Positions 28,009 to 35,732 of a stretch of DNA of 64,000 bases are shown in pieces. Source of the stretch: Saccharothrix sp. ST-888 (GTDB lineage Bacteria > Actinomycetota > Actinomycetes > Streptomycetales > Streptomycetaceae); assembly GCF_000955975.1 (NCBI RefSeq), contig NZ_JYJF01000011.1:1-64000 (forward strand), written 5' to 3'. Each line of letters starts with the position of its first letter. Position 1 is the stretch's first letter. The position numbers and the translations under genes are program-made. Under the pieces are notes generated by a model. That model had not been told where the DNA came from. It made no database searches and saw nothing but the letters and a program-made list of their open reading frames with translations.

Positions 28009-28935
28009 TCAGCGGAACACGCCGGGTGGTGGGGCGGGCGACGGGGCTGCCGTGGCATCGGTGGCCGGTACCGCACCGGCGGTGAAGTCGGCCAGCGACC
28101 GGCCGTGCTCGACCCGGCCGAGGTAGGAGTCCGAGGCCACCCGGCGGCTCAACTCGTCCAGCGGAAGCGGCTGCTGCGCCGCTGCGAGGATCAGGTTCCC
28201 GAACCGCTTGCCGCGCAGCACCGCCGGGTCGGCCAGCAGGCAGACCTCGGGGAAGACCGCGCGCAGCGTGGCCACCTGGGACCTGGCGAAGAGCAGTGCC
28301 GAACCGTCCGCGATGTTCACGGCGTACCGTCCGCCGGGGGTCAGGGCCCGGGCGGCGAGGGTGGCGAACTCCACCGTCGCGCAGTGCGCTGGGACCCGGG
28401 CTCCGGCGAAGACGTCGGCGATGACCAGGTCCACCGCACCCTCCGGGGTGCGCTCCAGCACGGACCTGGCGTCCGCGCCACGGACCTTGATCTGCCAGCT
28501 GCGCTCCAACGGCAGTTCCGCCCGGACCAGTTCGGTCAGCGCGGTGTCGATCTCGGCGACCTGCTGACGCGAGCGGGGCCGGGTGGCGGCGACGTAGCGT
28601 GCCAGGGTGAGGGCGCCGCCACCGAGGTGCAGGACGGTGACGGGCTTTCCGGGAGCGGCGGCGAGGTCGATCAGGTGGCCGAGCCGACGCTGGTACTCGA
28701 AACCCAGGTAGCCGGGGTCGGCCAGGTCCACCAGGGACTGCGGCGCGCCGTCGACCAGCAGCGTCCAGGCCTGCGGACGGTCCCGGTCGGGTACCAGTTC
28801 GGCCAGTCCGGAGTCCACCCGGCGGGCCAGCGGGCCCTGGGCGTGCGTCCGGGCGGAGCCGGAGGATCCGCCGGGGACGGCGGGGGTCGGCTCGGTCTCG
28901 GTACGAGCCCTGCCGGCCCTGTTGCTGCGTCCCAT
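28009..28935 (-). CDS. Spermidine synthase-like (polyamine aminopropyltransferase fold) protein
   Basis: 308 residues from ATG 28935. SAM-dependent methyltransferase-like fold: VTVLHLGGGALTLARYVAA is the nucleotide-binding glycine loop, QQVAEIDTALTELVR the acidic end of the second strand, and GAVDLVIADVFAGARVP the third. Spermidine synthases carry a catalytic Asp in the last segment; the D in IADVF fits. Streptomycetes have several such paralogs of unknown role, so true polyamine synthesis is not certain. GATAAT (28948-28943) lies 7 nt before the ATG, a leaderless arrangement. The last 25 residues are Ala/Pro-rich. Confidence 0.85.
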   Translation of the reverse strand: MGRSNRAGRARTETEPTPAVPGGSSGSARTHAQGPLARRVDSGLAELVPDRDRPQAWTLLVDGAPQSLVDLADPGYLGFEYQRRLGHLIDLAAAPGKPVTVLHLGGGALTLARYVAATRPRSRQQVAEIDTALTELVRAELPLERSWQIKVRGADARSVLERTPEGAVDLVIADVFAGARVPAHCATVEFATLAARALTPGGRYAVNIADGSALLFARSQVATLRAVFPEVCLLADPAVLRGKRFGNLILAAAQQPLPLDELSRRVASDSYLGRVEHGRSLADFTAGAVPATDATAAPSPAPPPGVFR

Positions 28936-29116
28936 GGCGACCATTATCGCCGGGGCTACGGGCAGCGGCGCAGCTCTGCAGTGGTGGTGCAGCGGTGGTC
29001 CGGGCGGCGGCCGCTCGGTCCACGACCCGCGCGACCGACGCGACGCGGGTGGAGCGGCTCCGACGCGAGCGCGGTCGCAGCACCGCGGCGCGGGTACGGC
29101 ACGAGGCCGGGCGGCC

Positions 29117-29638
29117 TCAGAAAGGCCCGAAGCCGCCTGCGGTCAGCGTGCAGGCGGCTTCGCAGAGTGCTGAGCGCAGCACCCACGCGTCCGTGGGCCG
29201 GGCCACGGAGTCGGGGCCGGAGGGTGGCATCACCCAGCGCGGATCGGTGGGCGGGTACAGCACGGCCCCCGTTGTACAGCTGCTGCCGGGCAGGTGCCAG
29301 AGATCGGCGGTGCCGGCCGGGACGAGGAAGGAGATCGCGGAGCCGCCCGCCGTCTGGAGCACCGCCCCGCAGGCGCGGCGGAGCCGCAGGATGTCGACCG
29401 TCTCCAGCCCGTGCCGGACGGCGACGGTGACCGTGTCGTAGCCGACCGGCGCGGGGGGTGGTGCGGTCGCGCCGCCACCCCCGGCGAAGGTCGAGAGCCC
29501 GCCCTCGACACCCTCGGCGGCCCTGGCTCCCCGGGCCCCTTCGGCACCACGCGGGCCGTCCGGAAGCAGGGCGGGCGCGAGGCCTTGGGCGACCCCGCCG
29601 GCGACCGTCCGTCGGTACTGCGGCAATCCGATGGCCAT
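29117..29638 (-). CDS. Hypothetical protein
   Basis: 173 residues starting MAIGLPQYRRTVAGG. The first 60 residues are Gly/Ala/Pro-rich. The conserved-looking part is TVTVAVRHGLETVDILRLRR followed by ACGAVLQTAGGSAISFLVPAG and DPRWVMPPSG. There is no signal peptide. It is divergent from the HTH/TPR regulator gene. Small proteins next to HTH regulators are common in streptomycetes (WhiJ-type gene pairs), but I cannot assign it to such a family with confidence. Its 3' end contains the terminator hairpin at 29128-29162. Confidence 0.7.
   Translation of the reverse strand: MAIGLPQYRRTVAGGVAQGLAPALLPDGPRGAEGARGARAAEGVEGGLSTFAGGGGATAPPPAPVGYDTVTVAVRHGLETVDILRLRRACGAVLQTAGGSAISFLVPAGTADLWHLPGSSCTTGAVLYPPTDPRWVMPPSGPDSVARPTDAWVLRSALCEAACTLTAGGFGPF
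29128..29162 (-). terminator. Hairpin at the 3' end of the hypothetical gene
   Basis: Perfect 13-bp arms CGAAGCCGCCTGC and GCAGGCGGCTTCG with a 9-nt loop, lying inside the last codons of the preceding coding sequence and followed on the minus strand by GGCCTTTC. Confidence 0.6.
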
Positions 29639-30099
29639 GGCGGCCCTCCTGTCACCTCGTCAGGTTCGGAAGCCGGGCCGCTGGGTCAGGTGGGGGCGCG
29701 GACCGGGGTTTCCAAGTATCAGGACAACGCGAAGAGTGCACCCGAGGCCACGGGGCCGCCTACAGCAAGCCATGGCATTTCATGGCAGAACTCGGCAATG
29801 ACGTCCGAAATATGGGGAATTGAGGGTACATCATCCGGCAACTCACCGTATCCGCCACATAACTCCGGGTACTGTCTGGGGCACCCCGTCCGACCCACGA
29901 CCCCATGCCATCACAACGGCCACCCGCGACACCAACCGGACTCGCACCAATCGCAGTTCACGCCCCGAACAGCCCAACTCCACCGCCCCTCAACCACCCT
30001 GGCAACAGCCCGCGGCAGTATCCCCCAGCAACACCCCACAGCAGCACCCCGCCGCGACACCCACAGCGACATCCACAGCACGAGCTCGGAGCGCAGACC
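29639..30099. other. AT-richer divergent promoter region
   Basis: 461 nt between divergent genes. GC drops around 29750-30000. GCCATGGC (29769-29776) and TTTCATGGCAG nearby form a repeated CATGGC motif. TACTGT (29869-29874) is a possible -10 for the rightward regulator. No credible gene was found. Confidence 0.5.
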
Positions 30100-31725
30100 A
30101 TGGCAGCCAAGCGACCCGGCGGGCCGCAGTCCACGCCGACTGCCGCCGCCACGCCCCACGTCACCCTCCCCGGCACCGCCGTTCCCAACGCCGCCTTTCC
30201 CAACGCCGTGATGCGGACCCTGCGGGGCGACCGCTCCCCCGGCGAGTTCGCCACCGCGATCCGGCGGGCCGCCCGGGAGATCGGCGAGCACGTGTCCTGC
30301 GACGCCCGCTACGTGGGGCGGGTCGAGTCCGGTGAGATCCGCTGCCCCAACTACGCGTACGAGCGGGTGTTCCGGCACATGTGGCCGGACCGCTCACTGC
30401 AGGATCTCGGCTTCGCCCCACGGACGGCGGTCCGCCGCCGCACCGTCGGCGCGGCGGCACCGCGACCGCCCGCCCCCGGTGCCAACGGCCTGCTCCTGCT
30501 CACCGATTCGCATCATCCCCACGAGGAGAACGACGACGTGCGTCGCCGTACGTTCCTGAGCGGCGGCTCGACCGCCCTGGCGGCAGCGCTCGGCCTTGAC
30601 CGGCCGGCCCACGCCGCATCCCCCGCACCCCCCACGTCCCCCGCGTCCGCGGCCGTGGCCTCCGTCGGGGCCCGGTCGCTTCTCGACCGAGGCGGGTCGA
30701 TGTCCGCCGGGCCGACCGGCGTCGAGCTCACCGGTGCGGGGCCCGAGCTCGCCGGCCATTCCCATCTCGGTTTCCCGCAGAGCGGATTGCCCCGGCAGGT
30801 GACCCAGCTCCCGCCGCCGCGCAGGGTCGGTGCCGCCGAGGTGCGCGGGGTCGAGCAGGCGGTCCGGAACATCCGGCTGCTGGACGACGCACACGGCGCG
30901 GACACCCTCTTCGAGTTGGCCGGCCAGTCGCTGCGGAACGCGTACGTCCTGCTCAACGACGGTGAGTACAACGCCGACACCGAGCGCCGACTGCAGTCCG
31001 GGGCCGGGGAGTTGGCCATCTCGGTCGGCTGGCTGGCACACGACTCCAACCGGCTGGCCGATGCCAGGTCGTTCTACTCCGAGGCGCTCGCCACCGCCCG
31101 GATGGCCGACGACGCATCGCTGGAGGCCCACGTCTTCTGCAACAGCGCCTTCCTCGCCAGGGACGCCGGACGGCCGCGCGAGGCGCTGCGCGCCGCGCAG
31201 GCGGGCCAGGCCGCGGCACGCAGGCTGGACTCGGACCGGCTGCTCTCGCTGCTCGCCATGCGCGAGGCCGGCGGCTGGGCCCAGCTCAAGGACCGGGCGG
31301 CCTGCGAGCGGTCGCTGGCGCGCGCGTACACGCTGTTCGACCGGGGCGAGTCGGAGGCCGACCCGGAGTGGATGTCGTTCTTCGGCGAGGCCGAGATCGC
31401 CGGTCTTGAGGCGCAGTGCTGGTCCGCCCTGGGCGAGTGGGACCGGGCGAGCGAGCGGGCCGGGCGGGCCATAGCGCTTCAGGACCCGCACTTCGTCCGG
31501 AACCGTGTGCTGTACACCGCCGAGCTGGCCCACGACCGGCTCGGCCGGGGGGATCTGGCCGGGGCGGCGAACCACGGCTCGGCCGCCGTGGCGCTGCTCG
31601 GCGAGGTCCGCTCCGCGCGGATCCGGAGCATGCTCGCCGACACCGCCGAACACCTGCGGCCGCACCGGTCGGTGGCCGAGGTCGCCGAGTTCCTGACGGC
31701 GTACCGGAACGCGGTCGCGGCCTGA
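30100..31725 (+). CDS. HTH/TPR-type regulatory protein with an internal twin-arginine-like segment
   Basis: 541 residues from ATG 30100 with CGGAG 8 nt upstream. Residues about 35-110 resemble an XRE-like HTH region (SPGEFATAIRRAAREIGEHV ... RYVGRVESGEIRCPNYAYE). Near residue 150 comes NDDVRRRTFLSGGSTALAAA, which looks like a Tat signal peptide although it is internal; this odd feature recurs in the streptomycete HTH/TPR regulator group. Residues about 250-540 are helical repeats of TPR type (LADARSFYSEALATARMADD; AFLARDAGRPREALRAAQAG). It probably regulates development or secondary metabolism through ligand or protein binding. The target is unknown. Confidence 0.8.
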   Translation: MAAKRPGGPQSTPTAAATPHVTLPGTAVPNAAFPNAVMRTLRGDRSPGEFATAIRRAAREIGEHVSCDARYVGRVESGEIRCPNYAYERVFRHMWPDRSLQDLGFAPRTAVRRRTVGAAAPRPPAPGANGLLLLTDSHHPHEENDDVRRRTFLSGGSTALAAALGLDRPAHAASPAPPTSPASAAVASVGARSLLDRGGSMSAGPTGVELTGAGPELAGHSHLGFPQSGLPRQVTQLPPPRRVGAAEVRGVEQAVRNIRLLDDAHGADTLFELAGQSLRNAYVLLNDGEYNADTERRLQSGAGELAISVGWLAHDSNRLADARSFYSEALATARMADDASLEAHVFCNSAFLARDAGRPREALRAAQAGQAAARRLDSDRLLSLLAMREAGGWAQLKDRAACERSLARAYTLFDRGESEADPEWMSFFGEAEIAGLEAQCWSALGEWDRASERAGRAIALQDPHFVRNRVLYTAELAHDRLGRGDLAGAANHGSAAVALLGEVRSARIRSMLADTAEHLRPHRSVAEVAEFLTAYRNAVAA

Positions 31726-31905
31726 GCCCGGGCACCCAGCCGATCGGGGCCACTCCCGGCGCCGGGGGACCGCGCGACCGCCGGCCCGCCTCCGCAGCGG
31801 GTTGTCGCACGGCCCCTCACCGGATGCGGCGCTCCCACCACCGATGACCGGCGGAAGAGCCGCATCCGGGGCAGCCGCGGCCCCTGGAGGCCGACGGCCC
31901 AGGGA

Positions 31906-32550
31906 TCAGTGGCCCGGGAGGTGGCTCAGGTCGTCCCAGACCTCCACGGCGGGCAGCCCGTACTCCCAGGAGAGCACCGAGAGCGCCGCCGTCCCCAGCT
32001 TGAAGCGCTGGGCGTACTCGGGCGGCAGGCCGAGCCAACGGGCCGTCAGGATGCGCAGCAGGTGGCCGTGGGCGAAGAGCACCACGTCACGGTCGGCGCA
32101 GTGCATGGTGGTGGTGTCGGGGTGCGGGGTGCCGTGCTCGTCGTTGAGCCCGGCGAGGAAGCCGTCGACCCGGGCGGCCACGTCCGAGAGCTTCTCGCCG
32201 CCGGGTACGCCGTCCCGCCAGATCAGCCAGCCGGGGTGGTCGGTGGCCCGGATGTCGGCCCCGGTGCGGCCCTCGTACTGCCCGTAGTCCCACTCCATCA
32301 GTTCGGGGCGGTCGACCGCGCGGTCGCCGAACCCGGCCAGTTCGCAGGTCTCCCTGGCCCTGGAGAGCGGGCTGGTGTAGACGATGGCGTCCGGCAGGCC
32401 GTTCCACGGCGCCTTCGCCAGCCGGACCCCGAGCGCGCGCGCCATCCCGCGGCCCTCCTCGGTGAGCGGGATGTCGGTGCGGCCGGTGTGCCGGCCGGTG
32501 GCCGACCACTCGGTCTCGCCGTGCCGGACGAGCACGATTCGAGCGGGCAT
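31906..32550 (-). CDS. Histidine phosphatase family protein (phosphoglycerate mutase-like)
   Basis: 214 residues from ATG 32550, with GAGGAG about 7 nt upstream. Histidine phosphatase signature at the N-terminus: ARIVLVRHGETEWS, with the RHG catalytic His. YTSPLSRARETCEL carries the second Arg, ELMEWDYGQYEG the acid/base Glu, and VVLFAHGHLLRIL the second catalytic His. It dephosphorylates a small phosphate ester in the cytoplasm; the substrate is unknown. It is divergent from the nuclease gene. Confidence 0.93.
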   Translation of the reverse strand: MPARIVLVRHGETEWSATGRHTGRTDIPLTEEGRGMARALGVRLAKAPWNGLPDAIVYTSPLSRARETCELAGFGDRAVDRPELMEWDYGQYEGRTGADIRATDHPGWLIWRDGVPGGEKLSDVAARVDGFLAGLNDEHGTPHPDTTTMHCADRDVVLFAHGHLLRILTARWLGLPPEYAQRFKLGTAALSVLSWEYGLPAVEVWDDLSHLPGH

Positions 32551-32779
32551 GGGGGAACTCCTCGCAGCTGGGGTGGCGGATAACCAGGGTGGGGTGCGGG
32601 CCGGGCTCACCATCGAGTCGCCGAGAACCATGATCCCCCACTGCCTCGTGCCCTCCCGGCACCGGCCCGCGACCTGCGCCGCGCCACCCCGCGCCGAGGG
32701 TGCGGTGCGCCCGGGAGGGCGGGCGGGAACAGCCGGCCGCGCCGAATTGTCGGACCCGGATGCGACACTGGGCCGCACC

Positions 32780-33994
32780 ATGAACGTCTCGACCATCGGG
32801 CACGCAGAGTCGCCGGTGCAGCGGCTCTCCGAGCTGCGCGGCCGGGCGCCGCAGCGCAGCCTCGACGCCCGCGCCCTCGCCGCCCTCGCCGCCAACCCGG
32901 GCTGCCGCCGCCGCGCCGTACTGGACGCCGCCGGGGTGGACAAGGCGGCCGTCGCCGGTCGCCTCGGCCACCCCGCCCCCTTCGGCCAGTCGCCGTTCGC
33001 GATAGCGCGCGGCCATGTCTTCGAGGCCCGGCTCAAGGAGAACGGCTACGCCGCGCTGCTGGAGCCGCTGCGCCGCCACCTCGGGCTGCTGCCGGAGGCG
33101 ACCGCGCTCGCGGTGCCCGACCTGCTGACCCGGTCCGCCCCGGCCGTACGGGCCGAGCGCACCCGGGAGGTGCTGGCCGAGGCGGCGGCCGCGCCGGGCG
33201 TCTGGACCCTGCTCGACCACCCGATGCTGCGCCTCACCGTGGCGGGCAGCCCGACCTATCTGGAGCCGGACGCCGTGGTGGTCCACGACGGCCGGTGCAC
33301 CGTCGTGGAGATCAAGTCGTTCCCCGTGCTGGACGGCTCCGCCGACCCGGCGAAGGTCGGGGCCGCGGCCAGGCAGGCGGCGGTGTACGTGCTGGCGCTC
33401 CAGGAGGCGGCGGCTGCGGCCGCCGGCCGGCCGGCCGCCGACTCGCCGTACGCGGAGCAGCGGCTGCCCGGCAGCCCGGAGTCGAGCGTGCTGCTGGTCT
33501 GCCCGAAGGACTTCGGCAACCGGCCGACGGCCGTCGCCGTGGACGTCCGGCGCGAGGTGGCCACGACCCGCCGTCAGCTCGCCCGGCTGACCCGGATCGA
33601 GGAGCTGCTGGCCGCGCTGCCGCCCGGCCTCACCTTCGACCTGGAGCCGGACGAGGCGGGCAGCCCCACCCGCCCCACCGAGGAGCTGGCCATCGCGGTC
33701 GAGGCGCTGCCCGCCACCTACCGCCCGGACTGCCTCTCCAGCTGCGAACTCGGCTTCCACTGCCGCGCGCAGGCCCGCTGCGCCGGCTCGGTCGAGCAGC
33801 TCGGTCGCGGTGTGCGGGGCGAGCTCGGCAGCCTGCGTACCGTCACCGAGGCGCTGGCCGCAGCGACCCGACGCGGCACGGGCGGCCCCGGCCCCGCCGG
33901 TGACGCCGACAGCGCCGAGGAGACCGAGGCCGCCGCCCGGCTGGCACACGCTGCCGCGCTGCGCGCCGAGGCCCTGGGCAGGAGCACCGGATGA
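32780..33994 (+). CDS. PD-(D/E)XK nuclease-like protein with a four-cysteine cluster
   Basis: 404 residues from ATG 32780. The nuclease core is visible: EPDAVVVHDGRCTVVEIKSF, with Asp164 and Glu177-x-Lys179 as the D...ExK triad, preceded by FAIARGHVFEARL. Near the C-terminus are Cys318, 322, 328 and 334 (C-x3-C-x5-C-x5-C), a pattern resembling the Fe-S cluster of RecB/Cas4/AddB-type nucleases. It probably cuts DNA with a metal-ion mechanism, and the cluster would stabilise the domain. It leads a compact set with an unknown 547-residue protein and an SF1 helicase, so nuclease and helicase may act together on DNA ends, in repair or in defence. The set is likely one operon. Confidence 0.8.
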   Translation: MNVSTIGHAESPVQRLSELRGRAPQRSLDARALAALAANPGCRRRAVLDAAGVDKAAVAGRLGHPAPFGQSPFAIARGHVFEARLKENGYAALLEPLRRHLGLLPEATALAVPDLLTRSAPAVRAERTREVLAEAAAAPGVWTLLDHPMLRLTVAGSPTYLEPDAVVVHDGRCTVVEIKSFPVLDGSADPAKVGAAARQAAVYVLALQEAAAAAAGRPAADSPYAEQRLPGSPESSVLLVCPKDFGNRPTAVAVDVRREVATTRRQLARLTRIEELLAALPPGLTFDLEPDEAGSPTRPTEELAIAVEALPATYRPDCLSSCELGFHCRAQARCAGSVEQLGRGVRGELGSLRTVTEALAAATRRGTGGPGPAGDADSAEETEAAARLAHAAALRAEALGRSTG

Positions 33995-34092
33995 CCCCGT
34001 CGCCGCCCCCGCCCGCACACCCGTCCGCCCGCCGCTCGTCCACGCCCCCGTCCGGGTACCGGGCCGGAGCCGCCGGGGAGTCCGTCCGATGA
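33991..34092 (+). CDS. Candidate micro-ORF coupling nuclease and middle gene
   Basis: 33 codons. Its ATG overlaps the nuclease stop (ATGA at 33991-33994) and its TGA overlaps the ATG of the next gene (ATGA at 34089-34092). The peptide is Pro/Ser/Arg-rich (MTPSPPPPAHPSARRSS...) and looks non-functional. Its likely role is to carry ribosomes across the gap by stop-start coupling. It could also be chance. Confidence 0.35.
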   Translation: MTPSPPPPAHPSARRSSTPPSGYRAGAAGESVR

Positions 34093-35732
34093 GCCTGTTG
34101 AGCACCCTGGCCCGGCTGGAGGCCGTCCGCAGCGGGCGGGCCGAGCCGCTCGCGACGGTGCGGCACCGGCACCTCTCGGAGCGGCCCATGGTGGTCGTCC
34201 CGCTCGCCGCGGCCGGCGAGTCGGGCGCGCCGCTCGCCGTGCTGCTCGGCACCGACCGGTCGGCGCCGCGGCTGCACATCGTGCCGCAGCCGCTGAACCG
34301 CACCCAGCGCTTCGACTTCCTGGCCCGGGTCGCCGCCGACCTGCTCCCCTACCTGGAGTCCTTCGGCGGCGAGGTCGAGCAGATCGAGGGTTCCACGACG
34401 GACCCGGCGACCGGCGAGAAGACCCAGGTCCTGCGTGAACTCTGCGCGGACGCTCCCCAGTTGATCGTTCCGAACGGCTCGTCCGTCCGGCATCTGGCGC
34501 TGCTCGGCCGGTCCACCCGGTTCCGCCGCACCGCCGAGGACGCCGACCCGGGCCCGTACCCGGCGCCGACCCGGGTTCCCCTGCTGGGGCGCTGGCTGAC
34601 GCATCTGACCGAGCGGGCCCAGGTGCCCGGGTCCAGCCTGCTGCTGCCGATGACGGCGCTGCTGGCCCGCCACTGGGCGACCGGGCAGAGCCACCTGGAG
34701 GACCAGCACCTGGCCGCCCAGCTGGCCTGGCACTTCCCGCGCCCCGGCCTGACCGGCACCGAGACCGCCCTGCTGGCGGAGACCGAGCGCGACGCACAGG
34801 GCCGGCTCACCCACCCGCCGGCCGGCCCGGTCACCGATCCGCGTTTCGACGAACTGCTGCTCGCCCCTGCCATCACCCGCCACGACGCCGCCCTCGCCGC
34901 GCTGGCCGCACTGCAGGAGGGGCCGGCCCACGCCGAGCACCCCGACCACGCCGCCCGGGTCGAGCAGGCCAGGCTCCAGGCCGACGAGGCGTCAGAGCAG
35001 CTGCACACGGTCCTCTCGCAGGCACTGCTGCCCACCTGGGAGGACGTCTGGCGCGGCCTCGACCTGCTGTACGCGCTGCCGCCGGCCGCCCATCTCGGCG
35101 AGCGCTGGGAGTCCGACCGCTGGTCCTACACCGGCCACCGGGACCGGCTCGCCGCCGGGGAGCCGCCGCAGCCGAAGCAGGACGACGCGGTGACCGCCGC
35201 CCGCAAGCTGGCCCAGCGCGAGCGTGAGCAGGCCAGGCTGGACGTCCAGGAGGCGCTGGACGATCCGCTCGCGATGGCCGAGCACCGGCTGGCGGGCGAG
35301 GCGTTCGCCGGGACGGTGGTCGAGGTGACGCCGGACTACGACACCTCCGGCCGCTCGCCCAAGCCCCGCCCGCTGGTCACCGTCCGCACCGCCGACCGCC
35401 CGCACGCCGATCCGGGCCGCGAGGTGCACCGGGCAGGGGGGTCCCCCCGGCCGGAGGCTGGGGGAGGGCCATCCGCACAGAAGGCCGTGATCGTCGAATC
35501 CGATCCGGCCGGTGGCACCGTCACGGTCCGGCTGCTGTCCGGGATGGGCCGGAAGAAGGAGCCCGAGCCCGGCAGTCTGCCGGAGCCCGGCGACCGGATC
35601 GTCTTCACCCTCTTCGAGTTGACGCCGCGTCAGTCGGCCCCGCTGCCCGAGCCGGACGACACCCCTTGGACACACGGTGGCCCGCCGGGCGCCGCCGATC
35701 ATTCGCTCACCGCTGCCGAAGAGTGGGAATGA
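34089..35732 (+). CDS. Unknown protein of the nuclease-helicase set
   Basis: 547 residues from ATG 34089. No known catalytic motif stands out. N-terminal part: LSTLARLEAVRSGRAEPLAT, then PMVVVPLAAAGESGAPLAVL and HIVPQPLNRTQRFDFLARVA. The middle is helical (LLARHWATGQSHLEDQHLAA; YALPPAAHLGERWESDRWSY). The C-terminal third has a possible beta-barrel (AFAGTVVEVTPDYDTSG; DRIVFTLFELTPRQ), perhaps an OB-like fold, interrupted near residue 450 by a Gly/Pro segment encoded by a palindromic repeat (35434-35470). The stop overlaps the helicase start (ATGA). It may bridge nuclease and helicase; that is inference from gene order. Confidence 0.75.
   Translation: MSLLSTLARLEAVRSGRAEPLATVRHRHLSERPMVVVPLAAAGESGAPLAVLLGTDRSAPRLHIVPQPLNRTQRFDFLARVAADLLPYLESFGGEVEQIEGSTTDPATGEKTQVLRELCADAPQLIVPNGSSVRHLALLGRSTRFRRTAEDADPGPYPAPTRVPLLGRWLTHLTERAQVPGSSLLLPMTALLARHWATGQSHLEDQHLAAQLAWHFPRPGLTGTETALLAETERDAQGRLTHPPAGPVTDPRFDELLLAPAITRHDAALAALAALQEGPAHAEHPDHAARVEQARLQADEASEQLHTVLSQALLPTWEDVWRGLDLLYALPPAAHLGERWESDRWSYTGHRDRLAAGEPPQPKQDDAVTAARKLAQREREQARLDVQEALDDPLAMAEHRLAGEAFAGTVVEVTPDYDTSGRSPKPRPLVTVRTADRPHADPGREVHRAGGSPRPEAGGGPSAQKAVIVESDPAGGTVTVRLLSGMGRKKEPEPGSLPEPGDRIVFTLFELTPRQSAPLPEPDDTPWTHGGPPGAADHSLTAAEEWE
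35434..35470. repeat. Palindromic GC-rich repeat inserted in a coding sequence
   Basis: Contains GGGGGGTCCCCCC followed by GGCCGGAGGCTGGGGGAGGG. From memory this matches a dispersed repeat of streptomycete genomes of the form GGGGGTCCCCCCGGCC. It sits in frame and encodes a GGSPRPEAGGG peptide. Confidence 0.55.
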
